DNA of 64,000 nucleotides from Gnetum montanum. Lineage: Eukaryota > Streptophyta > Gnetopsida > Gnetales > Gnetaceae. The first letter of the stretch is position 1. The number at the start of each line of letters is the position of its first letter. The DNA is taken from assembly GCA_015680685.1 (NCBI GenBank), contig MNCI01003865.1:38690-102689 (forward strand), given 5' to 3'. Below, piece by piece: positions 34,596 through 45,645 of this stretch. The position numbers and the translations under genes are program-made. The notes below the pieces were generated by a model. The model saw only the letters and a list, made by a program, of their open reading frames with translations, made no database searches and was not told where the DNA came from.

Positions 34596-35654
34596 TTAGA
34601 TGTAGTACAGCTTGAGGTACGTGTGATTCACTAGGTTTGCAAACTCATTGCCGTCCATGTCTACCAGCTTGAAGGCTCCATTCCCAAAGGCTTTAGTGAC
34701 CATGTATGGGCCTTCCCAATTGGCTGAGAATTTTCTCACATGTTCATGGACAGCCTTGAGGATGAGGTCTCCCTTCTGTATTGGTCATTGATTTGGATTT
34801 GCATGGTGCTTTTGTCGTTGCTTTCTCTAGTAGCGCTCTATGCGACTCAACATTTGTGCACACTCCTCCTCTATTGAGTTGAGGTTGATAATCCTTGACT
34901 CGTTGTTCTGAGCTTCACTCATGACATCAGAGAGGATCATTCGGAGTGCTAGTACCTACGACTCAAGAGGAAACACAGCTTCAGATCCATAAATAAGACT
35001 GTAAGGAGTCTTACTCATCATGGTCCTGCATGTCATTCTGTAGGCCCATAGAACATAGAGGATTTGCTCATGTCACTGCCTCTTTTTGTTGCTAATCATC
35101 CTCTTTAGTAAGTTGATGATGGACTTATTTGTAGCCTCCACTTGCCCATTCACCTACAGGTAATACAGTGAGGAGAATGATTGCCTAATGCCTAGATTGC
35201 TGTAGAAGGTTCAGGTTTCCATACTACTGAACTGTGGTCCATTGTTGGTTACGATAGTCATCGGAAGCCCAAACCTTGTCATGATGTTATCCAAGATGAA
35301 GTGGCAAACTTGTTGAGATGTTGTCTTCCTCAGGGAAATAGCTTTCACCCACTTAGTAAAATACTCAGTGGCAGTGATGATGAAGCTATGCCTTGCAAAG
35401 GACTTGGGCATGATAGGTCCTATGAGGTCTAGTCCCCATCATTGGAAAGGCCACATGATCTACGTTGGGTGCAGCTCCGTAGGTGAAACATGTATGAGAT
35501 TTTTGTATCTTTGGCACGTGTTACATGTCTTAACCTTTGATAGGCAATCATGCTCCATATTGGGCCAGTAGTATCCTAGGCGTCTGATTTTTGTAGCCAT
35601 AGCCCTAGGTGCTATGTGTCCACCACACAATCCCTCATGTACTTCATTAATCAC
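34596..35654 (-). pseudogene. Element D pol: integrase
   Basis: Minus strand. The zinc domain reads VHEGLCGGHIAPRAMATKIRR and CNTCQRYKN (35550-35654). The core has WGLDLIGPIM (first aspartate, about 35430), EYFTKWVKAISLRKTTSQQ, and TNNGPQFSS where the second catalytic aspartate is replaced by asparagine, as in element A. After a frameshifted stretch the C-terminal domain is well kept: QKGDLILKAVHEHVRKF, ANWEGPYMVTKAFGNGAF and NHTYLKLYYI with a stop at 34596-34598. Chromo-like sequence is not evident. Stops in the frame and the lost aspartate make it inactive. Confidence 0.85.
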
Positions 35655-35879
35655 CTCTCATGCCTACTCCTCACCCATGCATGCCAGCAATATCCCGTCA
35701 TAGGAACGTTTTCATAGGACATCATTTCTCATGAGCGTATATTGCTAGGCACGCTTGCGGATTGCATCTCTCTGAGAAGATGTCAGTCTGCTTAAGGGTT
35801 TGTTGTGTTGTAGGTAGTCTTTAATGTTGGCGTACCACTCTTGGGTATCTGCAACACTGATAGAGGCCACATGTCCCAC

Positions 35880-36470
35880 CTAAGTGATTGGCTCAGTAGA
35901 TTTGACAATCAAAGTCGGTAGACCTGCAAACAAGTGTGGTGCAATATTTAGGGCAAGGGTGGCTAAGGCATCTGCTATGGTGTTCTCGTTGTGTGGTAGG
36001 TGTTGCACATCCATAGTTGCAAACTGTTTGAGTAGGCTTTTTGCTAGGTCATAATAGGGTTGCAGATGCATAGCTTTGTAGGCATAGACCTCGGTGATTT
36101 GATTCAAAACTAATTATGAATCACCACGAATCGCTAGGTGTTGTATGAGTAGTGTTTGGGTAGCTGAGAGGCCTCTAAGTAGCCCCTTGTATTCTACCAC
36201 ATTATTGGTGTAGGGGAATGCAAAGAAATAAGAAAAAAGGTGCATTTCCCAAGAGGGGAATGTAATGATGGTAGCTGCACTACCTCTTCGCACAGTTGAG
36301 GCACTGTTGAAGTGTAAAGTAGCTTCCAGGTGTGATGGGATGGCGTTGATAGTGCCAACATGCTCGTTTGGGAATTTGGGATCTATGGTTGCATGGTCTT
36401 TGATGGGTGAGGTTGTAAGTTGCATCGCTATAGCTTGACCCTTCGTTGACAACTGGCTCACATAGTGTAA
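35880..36470 (-). pseudogene. Element D pol: second RNase H
   Basis: Minus strand: ATLHFNSASTVRRGSA (36290-36330), where the first catalytic aspartate (D in element A's LHFDGAS) has become asparagine; TNNVVEYKGLLRG (glutamate kept); AIRGDS followed by a stop (aspartate kept); HNENTIADALATLALN (last aspartate kept, about 35950-36000). The same domain order as in A places it between the degenerate RNase H and integrase. It is a dead copy of the Tat-type aRNase H. Confidence 0.75.
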
Positions 36471-36539
36471 GTTGAACTCTGTGGTTATTGCTTTCCATCA
36501 GGCTATCCTGCTACTTTCATAGAGGTTGTTAGTGATAGC

Positions 36540-38318
36540 CTAGATTATGTTGCTTTTGCAAATGATGTTAATTGTACTATGAAATAGGTAATGCCTCCAC
36601 TTTTTAAATGCAAATACTAAGGTAAGGTAATTCCTCTCCACCTCGTTGTATTTTGCCTCATGCGCTATTAATGCATGACTAAGATAATACACTGGTATCT
36701 CAGATCCGTCATCTTGTTTTTGACATAATGATGCTGCAATAGATGCATTGGATGTGGTAAGGTAGATGAAGAAAGGCTTGTCCCTCTGTGGCAGATGCAC
36801 AATTGGGAGGTGCAGAAGTTCTTTCTTTAAGTCATCAAAGACTTGTTGACATTGAGTTGTCCATTCGAAGTTAACCCCTTTCTTTAGAAGATGTTGCATG
36901 GGGGGTAACTTGTCAGTCAAGGTGGTAAGGTAGATGAAGAAAGGCTTGTCCCTCTGTGGCAGATGCACAATTGGGAGGTGTAGAAGTTCTTTCTTTAAGT
37001 CATCAAAGACTTGTTGACATTGAGTTGTCCATTCGAAGTTAACCCCTTTCTTTAGAAGATGTTGCATGGGGGGTAACTTGTCAGTCAACTTTTCTATGAA
37101 CCTTTGGATGAACTGTACCCTACCTTGCAAATCACGCAGTTCCTTTAGGTTCATAGGAGGTGCTAAGTTGATGATGGCTTTAACCTTGTCAGGGTCCACT
37201 TGTATCCTGGTCTCTAATACTAAAAACCCTAACATGCGTTTGGTTCTCACCCCAAAGACACACTTCTTAGGGTTAAGGTGCAAATCATGCATTTGACAAC
37301 ACTTGAGGACTACCCCTAGATCGAGTGGGTGATTAGTGGCCTCTTTGGACTTGACTGCTATATCATCCACATAGTCATTTAGTGTTTCTAGGATGTAGTC
37401 ACTAAAGATGTAAGTCATGGCTCATTGGTAGGTTGCTCTGGCATTCTTGAGCCCAAAAGGCATCATGGTGTAATAAAAGGTACCCCATGGGGTCATGAAG
37501 GTTGTTGTTAATTGATGCTCTAGGTTGATGCAAATTTGGTTGTAGCTGGAGAAACCATCCATGAAGGATAATAGAGCATGATCAGCCATAGTGTCAATGA
37601 GTTGATTCATGCTTGGAAGTGGAAAATAATGTTTAATCATTGCCTTGTTCAGATCCCAGAAGTCTATACAGATTTGTATTCCTTCCATTTTCTTAGAAAC
37701 CACAACGATGTTGGACACCCATTCTGAATAGTCAACTGCATGGATGAAACCAGCTTGGTATAGCTTGGTGATTTCATCCCTTATGGCTAGTGCAATTTCT
37801 AGTTTAACCTTACGAGCTTTCTGCTTGACTACCTTCATGCATGGGTCTAGGATGATGTTGTATTGTATCAGCCTCAGATCTAAATCTAGCATGTCGTTGT
37901 ATGACCATGCGAAGATCTTAATGATGTCTTGTAGGATTTTGACCACACCCTCATATGTCTATGCATCTAAGAGGAAACTAAGCTTTGATGTTTTTACTTC
38001 CCCCTTAGACATGGTCACAGGTGTCTCAACAAGAGGATCCTTAGTTACATCCTTGGCCTCTAGATCTAGGGTTTAGACCAGATGCTCGGGCCAGTCTGGG
38101 GATGTTTCTAAGGATGATATGATGCTAGCTATGGTTGATTCCCAATCGATTAGGTCTGGGTCCAATTGTCTTGCAAGCTTTCCTTGTGGACCGGCTAACA
38201 TTAAAGGCATGGAGAGATCACGATGGATTTCCATTTTTTGCTCAACCTGCCAAGATGAAATGAGAGCCTGGTTAAGAGGCACTTGTCGGTAGTAATCGTG
38301 TATAATGACAATTTGCAA
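36540..38318 (-). pseudogene. Element D pol: reverse transcriptase and first RNase H
   Basis: Lead-in from the ATG at 38318 or the internal ATG at 38234 (MEIHRDLSMPLMLAGPQGK, then DWPEHLV and a stop at 38073). The RT core is in 37422-37946 (GFIHAVDYSEWVSNIVVVSK, LLSFMDGFSSYNQICINLE, TTFMTPWGTFYYTMMPFGLK) and, after one stop at 37421, continues in 36540-37418 with an intact LNDYVDDIAVKSK box. The connection and first RNase H follow (PVYYLSHALIAHEAKYNEVE). A 168-bp in-frame tandem duplication (36754-37089) repeats 56 codons between RT and RNase H. The frame 36540-37418 is 292 codons and the longest open one in the window. Confidence 0.85.
36754..37089. repeat. 168-bp in-frame tandem duplication in D pol
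   Basis: GTGGTAAGGTAGATGAAGAA at 36754 recurs at 36922; the copies are nearly identical over 168 bp (56 codons), so the reading frame is preserved. Element A has one copy. Either a recent duplication or an assembly artefact. Confidence 0.85.
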
Positions 38319-38339
38319 AACAATGATGAGATGTAACTA

Positions 38340-38700
38340 GTGGAGTATGATATAAAGATTAAAATTTGCCAGTTTAAACTCATGGCAAACCACTAGGGCT
38401 TGGAGATGCAAAACTGCTAAAAGAGAAAATGTAAAAATGTAAAAATATCGATGCAAAATTAGTAAATTGCTAGTTTAACTTCATTACGAACTGCACACGT
38501 GTAATGGATCGAAGCTGCTAGTTTAAAATCTTTTTGGACCATTAACTAGAATGAAATGCTACACTAGGAATGCTAGTTTAAGGTCTTTTTGGACTGCTAA
38601 AGTCGAAGCTATGCTAAGATTGCTAGTTTAAGGTCTTTTCGGACTATGAGAGTTGTAACCATGCTAGGATTGCTAGTTTAAGGTCTTTTTAGACCGCTAG
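38340..38700 (-). repeat. Minisatellite spacer of element D (pol side)
   Basis: GCTAGTTTAAGGTCTTTTTGGAC-type units, about 62 bp apart at 38516, 38572, 38630 and 38681, with weaker copies at 38370 and 38470. Same unit family as 5880-6015 in A. Confidence 0.7.
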
Positions 38701-38708
38701 AGTTGTAA

Positions 38709-39740
38709 TATATATATATTTTTTTTTCAGGAAAGTAAATAGTTAGCTTGAAGCATGCCAAGATCTTTTGCCCAGATCTATTCGTTTTAATTGCCAACAG
38801 TGCTACAATGTCATGGCAAGCATGCTATGCTACACAACAAACCCCACATTAAATGGAAAGAGAGAATGACAAGTTTCCCTTTTCCACCATTACAACCATA
38901 AGTAGGGATTGAAAGTTGGTAAGATTGTCATTCTCATCGTAATAGCGTAGAGTCCACATTTGAAGAATAGAGTGATTGCGGAGCATGGAGCGATTATGCT
39001 AACAGAGAACAAGGTGGTTTTTTTTGCATAGCAAAGAGGAAAAGTCTGCAAGCAGGACGATGGCTCCAAAGAAAGAATGCACTCACTTGGCACTTGCAAA
39101 GGTTGAGGAGGTAAAGGAAACCCTAGGGCACATGACACAAGCGCATGTCATGGTGTGGGAGGACATGCTATTGACCTAGTAGGCTGCTATGCCTCCTCTA
39201 TTTTTTCATGCTTTTGTTATCATTTTTATTTTCTGTTTCTAATTTTGCAATTCAGTTTGAGTTATTCGTGTTTTCTGTCATCATGTTGTCATTATTTTGT
39301 CCTTTACACCGTCGCTGTTTCTGTTTCAGCCATGGTAGATGCACAAACACTACTCTAACGTTGCATGCAAGGTCATCTAAACTGTCATTGCTAGGGTTGT
39401 CATAACCACGGGGGTTTGGATAGTTTAAGTTACTCAGTTTTTGAAATGTGTAGCATAGGACCATCAGGAGGGTTTGGCCATGCATGATATGACAATGTGA
39501 CACATGTTTTGTCAAGGTGTAATGCCAATCGCTTTGCTAGGGTTAATCGCTCTATTGCTACGCTAGGGTAATTTTGCTACGCTATCGTTTTCATGTTCTT
39601 TGCTACGCTATGTACATGTTCGCTAAATTGGTACTTTATTGCTACACTAGTTCTTGCTACGCTACATCTGTATTGTGCTTGGTCATGGTGCTAACATTTT
39701 CCATTATCTATGTGGTAACTTTCATGTAAAATTTTCATGC
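38709..39740 (+). pseudogene. Element D antisense gene remnant (promoter, exon 1, part of intron 1)
   Basis: Antisense to gag-pol. A TATATATATA stretch (38709-38719) lies about 350 bp upstream of an ATG at 39060. Exon 1 (39060-39178, 119 nt) encodes a lysine-rich start (MAPKKECTHLALAKVEEVKE) and ends at a GTAGGC donor. Its length and phase match element E exon 1 (122 nt; both leave phase 2), and the donor is alike. The intron-like T-rich sequence that follows runs into the minisatellite at 39740, so all later exons are deleted. GCTACGCTA motifs are dense at 39555-39665. Product unrecognised. Confidence 0.5.
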
Positions 39741-39850
39741 TTTTGTTTTAGTTTTAGGCCATTCTAGGCCATTGCTAGTTTTAGACCATCTTGGGCCACT
39801 ACTAGTTTTAGGCCATCTCGGGTCCCTGCTAGTTTTAGGCCATTTTGGGC
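39740..39850 (-). repeat. Minisatellite spacer D1, left part
   Basis: TTTTAGGCCATTCTAGGCCA and CTAGTTTTAGGCCATCTCGG-type units, continuing at 41145-41395 beyond the inserted solo LTR. Confidence 0.75.
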
Positions 39851-41144
39851 TGTAACGACGGAAAACATCGGCAGCTAGAAAATACCGACCGAATCTCCGG
39901 CGTACACAGTTTTAGCCATGGATCCACGCGAGGGCTATGCTGGAGAAAGCGAATCCGTGGCGCCCTGAACGGTCTTGTTGATCAGACAGGGACTTACGGG
40001 TCAGTAAAATAATGCAAAATGCGTAAAAGAAAGCAATCTAATTCGAGGGGCCGTAAAGCAAGGGGAAAACGATTGCAACGGTGATAATGCTAAACACGAT
40101 GAAAGGAGGTTGACATAAGAGAAGCTCGTAGCTTCAAGATCTGCGCTTTGACTTACAAATGTATATTTCGTATGAGAAATTACACTAGGGAAACCCCGAT
40201 TACAGGATGTGAAACAAGCACAAAACAACGAGCAAACGGTCTAAACAGAAGTCCGATCTACCTCGTGGGCTAAAGCTGAGATGCAAGGCAGGCCAAGCTT
40301 TGACGTCTACCAATCAACTGTTTCTGATTGATAAAGTCTTTTCAGCAGAAAGATTACTCCTGTCACCGGTGCTCAAAGCGAACTGTACTCTGCTTCGGCT
40401 GTAAGGTGATGATGTCCCCGATTGCCAAAGCGATGTTCTCTGTATCTCTGCTCCAAAGTGCCAAGTGCTTTGGTGCTCAAAAATATGCTTTTGCTTCTCT
40501 GATTTTCCAACCAACCCTTGTAACTTTGTCAACGGAAGTATTTATAGGCCGCGACGCTTCATGGAAAAGGTGCAACCCTGATGACGTGGATCCCAGATGT
40601 TGCGGGTCCTGTCGGCATGACCATTTTAAGTCAGACTATGACTACGCACGACACGCTCGTTTGCGTGTTGTGCGTGTGAAAAACAGGCACATGCTGAGCA
40701 TGCTTTAATTGCTTTCAGGCTGTATTACGCTCATTCGCGTTGTGTTGCATGTATGAGCGTAATCTGGTGTAAAAACAATAAGCTCAACATTGTTTTACGC
40801 TCACTACGCAACTGCGCGTGGTGAAGCGTAAGCAATGTATAAGTTACGCTCACTACGTAGCTGCGCATAATGAAGCGTAAATAATGTGCAACTTGATAAC
40901 ATACGCAACGGTACGCACCGCCGCATAACGAGCGTAAAGACAAGTTAATCATGTGCCACGAGAAAAAGCGCCAAACTGTTGTGCTTCTCTAGACTCTACC
41001 TTTGACTTTTTTGGAGCTTATTACGCTCATTACGCTGTCGTGCATAATAGAGCGTAAACTTGTCCTGGAACAAAGCTGATGCGCGCTCTCGCTTGAATTG
41101 CGAATCTTTGCCTAAGGCCGACTCGTAATTTTCACGGTGTTTCA
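39851..41144 (-). mobile_element. Solo LTR inserted in element D
   Basis: TGTAACGACGG at 39851 to GGTGTTTCA at 41144 (1294 bp), flanked by identical 5-bp duplications TGGGC (39846-39850 and 41145-41149). On the minus strand it starts TGAAACACCGTG and ends GTCGTTACA, like the D LTRs. There is no internal region, so it is a solo LTR left by recombination between the two LTRs of a full element. It has a TATAAATA box at 40539-40546 (minus). U3 hairpins use TTACGCTCACTACGC-type motifs (40730-41060) instead of GCTACGCTATG. CpG sites are frequent, unlike the older LTRs. The frames seen in it are not genes. Confidence 0.95.
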
Positions 41145-41395
41145 TGGGCCATAGCATAGCATAGTTTTAGGCCATTGCGAGCTATCACTAGTTTTAGGCC
41201 ATTGCGGGGCATTGCTAGTTTTAGGTCGTTTCAGGCCATGGACTAGTTTTAGGTCATCTCAGGCCCCTGATAGTTTTAGGCCATTTTGGGCCGTAGCATA
41301 GCATAGTTTTAGGCCATTGCAAGCCATTGCTAGTTTTAGGCCATTATGAACCATTTAGGCCATTTTGGGCCATTTCGGGCCTTAGCGTAGCAACA
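41145..41395 (-). repeat. Minisatellite spacer D1, right part
   Basis: Units such as AGTTTTAGGCCATTGCGGG and TTTTAGGCCATTTTGGGCC, including a longer repeat at 41148-41210 and 41291-41345 (CCATAGCATAGCATAGTTTTAG against CCGTAGCATAGCATAGTTTTAG, shown in part). Confidence 0.75.
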
Positions 41396-41459
41396 AAGGG
41401 TGGTAAATATACAAAGGATGGTGATTGGGCAAGAAGCAATGGTGTTGCTAAGATATGCG

Positions 41460-42320
41460 TAGCTGCTTATTGACCCATTGTGGGTTGGGCGAGACATAAG
41501 GCCGAGGCTCTTTGCCAAGGCCTTCATCTACATCATTGTTCCCCACTTGCAAGGGTAACTCATCCCACGCGCCTTCATTTTGAAAACTGGCTTGCTGAGT
41601 TGATTCCCCCACTGGATGGTTAGCGTGTACTATGACAAGTGCTTCATTCTTAGGCGTTATAACCTCTGAGCCCTGTTCCATGTCTATGTTATTGATTGCT
41701 TACGTTGCTACCTCGTCACCATGGATCATCACCTCCCTGCCTATGTATGGTAGGTGGATTTCCTGATGAATGGGTAAAGAGATAGCCCTAATTTATGCTA
41801 ACCATGATCTCCCCAAGATCAGGTTAAACCCAGGCATCTTCTCAACCACAATGAACGTTGCATTCATGGGGAATTGGTCCCCTACCACGAAGTCTATGTG
41901 GATTGTGCACTTCACCACAACCTGTGACTCATTAAATGACCTCAGGCATGATGTCGCTGTGGGTTTGATCTAGTTGACCAAGCCTAACTTGTCCACTATA
42001 GGGAAGGGGATGAAATTCATGGCAGCCCCATCATCAATGTGTATCCTTAAGATTCGGTGTTGGCCGACCCGAATTATGATGAATAGGGGTGCTGTAGTGA
42101 CCTGACCCATTTCGGGGTCTTTCCTGATGGAACTGTCATAGAAAGTTAGTTGAGACAATTCTGGCTCTGGAGGCATGGAGGGAAGCATGACTGAATGGAT
42201 TTCTTCCTCTTCCGCTGGCATGTCTTCGTTGACCAAAATCACCATCAACACGGGGACCAAAGCCTCACGGTGTGGAATGGATGTCATGATAAGGTCGTAC
42301 AAGCTTAGCATAGTGTTCTT
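41460..42320 (-). pseudogene. Element D protease
   Basis: Retroviral-type aspartic protease domain that would cut the gag-pol precursor. Minus strand: APLFIIIRVGQHRILRIHID then DDGAAMNFIPF (active-site region, 42000-42060; the usual plant form is D-S/G-G-A), IVDKLGL, a stop, and MPGFNLILGRSWLA (41800-41830), the conserved C-terminal ILGR-type block. A low-similarity tail continues to 41460. One stop between the halves (near 41970) inactivates it. It lies downstream of gag and upstream of the spacer. Confidence 0.7.
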
Positions 42321-42479
42321 TTGTTTTAAATCTTATTTGAATTTAGTGAAGGCATCCAAGAGGTCCTGGCCACCCCCCTATTTACTACCTTTCTCTTCTT
42401 CTATTCATCCTAGAAGACGAAATTCTCAAGGAGGGGCGATTTTAGATCTGGGTTCAGACCCCTTTTGGTAGGGTGGCGT

Positions 42480-45238
42480 GGACTGTGTGGTTGCATCAAC
42501 ATCCCTCTTCGGTGATGAGGGCGTAGATGTAGGGGGTGAAGATGTAGGATTAGAAACACATGGAATGATATTTCCCCTCGATGTCTTTCCTACGAAACAC
42601 ACTTCTCATTTTTTAGGACAAGAAGGTTGTTTAGCTTTCTTATGCGGGGTGGGGGCTGTTGAAGGAGTTCGTCCCCTGATGAAAAATAGAGCTAATGGTG
42701 TTAACAAGTGGGGTGGCATGGTTTTGCTAATAGGTGGCACGAGGGTGGATTCCTGGGGAGGAACCCTCAGGATAAACAAATGTTGTGAGCTTCCGTCAGC
42801 CGTTGGTGGTGCTAATATGCTATGCTGAAGCACACGAACCACGAACGGCTGCTGGGGTGGCCTAGGATCACTATCAATGCCGATGGTGTTGATAACATAA
42901 CTGGCATTGTTGGCATTGAGGGGGTTAGTATAGATGTGAAGAGATTGATTTTTAGGACATACTAGGTTGCTTTCATCCAACACCAATTTTCCCTGATTAA
43001 TCATCCTTTGGATATCATCCTTCAACACCAAACAGTAATCTGTGTTGTGACCAAACTATTGGTGGTAGTCACAAAATCAATCCAGCCTGAAATCCTTAGG
43101 AACTGAGGGCTCATTGGGTAAGGAAAAAAAGGGGTTTCTAAGGAGCTCACAGTATCACTGGTGTTTCCTAACTCCCTCCTCTAACATCTGCTTGTGTTGG
43201 ATGTGCCCTGCTGCTAGTAGCTGCTTCAAAAGCTCTGAATGCCTGAGAGGAAGCGGGGTATACTTTGATCGATCTTCATGCTCAAAGTTTGGTTTGGGTT
43301 GTGCAGATGCCTCAGGCGTGGGATTAGTCGTGGGTGCAGCTGGTTTCCTATTGTTCTTGTTACCATTATTATTAGGTTTGGGCCTGGCTTCGGTCGCCAT
43401 AGTAGCAACTGTGGCTATTGGGACCTTACCCTTGTCCTTCTTTGTGAATGTGTTTTTGTAGGGAATATAGGCCAAGTCTTTCTCACCTCAGTCGTGTCTT
43501 GTATGCTCTTAGTCTAAGCGAAGGCCTGACTAAGAGTGCTAGGAGCGAGGTAGTATAGTTTAGACTTGATGAAGTCATTCACGATGCCCTTAAAGATAGC
43601 TAGCAAGTGGGCCTCCGCAATGGGCTCATGGATTTCATTAAAGGTTGCACTCCAACATTGAATGAATTTTTGGACCAGTTCCAGAGGATCTTTCTTCACG
43701 CTCATCAACTGATCCAACATGATTTCTGGCTTCAAGTTATACTTGAAGTGTGTCACAAACTGGGTCAGAAGGTCCTCTAGAGTTGAAATAGATGAGCGTG
43801 GAAGTGCATGGTACCAATCCAAAGCTTTCTTGGCTATGGACATAGCAAAGACACGGATAATCATGTGCGACCATTGTTGCAACAGAAGGCATTCAGATCT
43901 AAAGGTAACAAGATGTGCGTTGGGATCTCCCTCCCTGTTGTATTTTGTAAAGTATGTGAGGGACATCCCTGGGGGTAGCGTTAGTGCGAGGATGGCAGGG
44001 TTGATTAGGTCATCCTGGTAAAATTCCATGATTGGTACTATGTCAGACTTGACAACCTTAAGGCATTTTATCTCTTTAGTAAGGGTCTGGATAAGCTGGA
44101 ATGCTTGTTCTAGACCCTAGGATGATGTAGACGGTTGGGGAACTATTGGGGCATCTCCCATTTGTGGAGTAGCAGGTGCGGTAGCGTGGCCCACCAACAG
44201 TACCATTGGGGTGGCTCCCATGGATGGTGCTACTTGTGCTGCCCACCACCTAGTAGGTGATGTTGTTGGGTCAGCAACTGTGGGTTGGGCTGCGGGATAG
44301 ACTGTTTGCATGGCTAGTGGAATAGACCAGACCCTCGCGCTAGACGGTATCATTTCTGGCACTTGGTAGGTCTATTGATGAATGTGGTGCGACATCTACG
44401 ATGGTAGCATAGCAGGGGGAATAGAGAATGGGGTCCACCACGTTGACAAGCCTAGGCCCACTGCTGATGGTGGGACAAACATAAATGCAAGAATGGAAGT
44501 AGAAGCTGTGTATGGCTATGAAGCTAGTACAGTGTGCACATGTGGTAGGGTAGCCGTGATTGGCGTGTGATGCGCTACAGGGATGGATTGATGAATGGTT
44601 TGCAAAGGAATAGTGGCTGCAAATGAAATAGGTGAAATAGGCAAAAAAGGACGTTGATACACTGAGGGGTTGACATGGCTACCCATTGCAAATGTGATTG
44701 CGGGCTGCAAAAGCATAGGTGTGATCATGAAGGAAGCGACGACAGACAATGGGTTGGTCCAGAAGGATTGGGTAGAAGGGACAGTAATGGGGTTGGTTTG
44801 ACATCCCCCGTCAGATTGGGAATCGAGTTCCTCTTGTCCATCCTGGAAGGCATCCTCATGGTTAGACGCCATGTCCTGTTGCTTCTTAAGTCTAACCAAC
44901 TGGATCAGCTGGTCTAAAAGCCATTGATTCATTTGTGTCAAAGGGATGGTATCACCGGGAGTAGGAACAAATTCCTTCCCATCGTAGTAAGTGAACTCGA
45001 AGGTATGTTTGTCTTTGAGTTTGTGCACATCCAAGGGCACATTTGCCTACACCTTTGCACAGAGGAAGTTGTAGTGTTCATGTTGCTGGGCCAAGCCCTC
45101 AGGTCCCCGATTTTGAATCTTGAAGTATCGATGTGTTTCTAGCATTAGGTTGAGTGGTTGTTTGACACCTATGATGCCTTGAACCGTGATGGGAACCTTG
45201 ATGTTGAAGGTGTTATCAATGGTGCTCAAGAAAGCCAT
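42480..45238 (-). pseudogene. Element D gag
   Basis: Starts at the ATG at 45238 (MAFLSTIDNTFN). N-terminal region has FEFTYYDGKEFVPTPGD (about 44950-45000) and a glutamine/leucine-rich helix. The capsid core is 43514-44029 (FAMSIAKKALDWYHALPRSS, FVTHFKYNLKPEIMLDQLM). A lysine-rich linker (43155-43475) follows. A zinc-binding CDYH...GHNTDYC motif lies at 43040-43090, in a frame interrupted by one stop, then LKDDIQRMINQGKL. Stops near 45047, 44516 and 43514 split it. In an intact copy this would be one protein coating the RNA. Broken copies occur in A (1-945) and E (52-54.9 kb). Confidence 0.8.
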
Positions 45239-45620
45239 CGTCGCAAAGCTAAACAATTCTGCGAATGAGAAAAGCAAGGAAATTGAAAAGCAATCAAAAG
45301 GCTTTATGTCTTGCTAGATTCCATAGGAATCATTGGAGCGATCGATTTGTACCACACGATGCGTAAACAACCACAAAAGATGTCATGTTTACACTAGTGC
45401 ACGATAGGGTATAAAACACATGCAAGACTATCGTAAAATGAGTGAGTGACTAGCTACTGAATGCTTTATGCCCTTCAGGGTTCCAGAAGAACCGTCGAAG
45501 CGACGGATCTGCACCGCACGATGCGTAAACAACCACAAATGGGTGTCAAGTTTACGCTAATGCATATCAAGGTTAAGAAAGCTTACAAGACTACCATGAC
45601 ACAAAAAAAGGGCACCAAAA
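45239..45620 (-). other. Element D leader with duplicated block
   Basis: Between primer site and gag. Contains two copies of a block with ACGATGCGTAAACAACCACA at 45357 and 45519 (about 162 bp apart), each followed by GTCA-GTTTAC-CTA. No coding frame. It could hold packaging or dimerisation signals, but this is not shown by the sequence. Confidence 0.5.
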
Positions 45621-45639
45621 GGCCCTTCTTCTAGCGCCA
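45621..45639 (-). promoter_or_regulatory. Candidate primer binding site of element D
   Basis: TGGCGCTAGAAGAAGGGCC on the minus strand, six bases after the end of the 5' LTR. TGG-initial sequences pair with the 3' CCA end of a tRNA. I could not match it to a specific tRNA by eye. Confidence 0.6.
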
Positions 45640-45645
45640 GAAAAC

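Noticed and set aside
40328-40708. Plus-strand open frame of 126 codons
   Set aside because: Entirely inside the solo LTR and overlapping its promoter; LTRs do not encode proteins in this family.
43114-44021. Plus-strand open frames within D gag
   Set aside because: They are reverse-strand shadows of the gag linker and capsid core.
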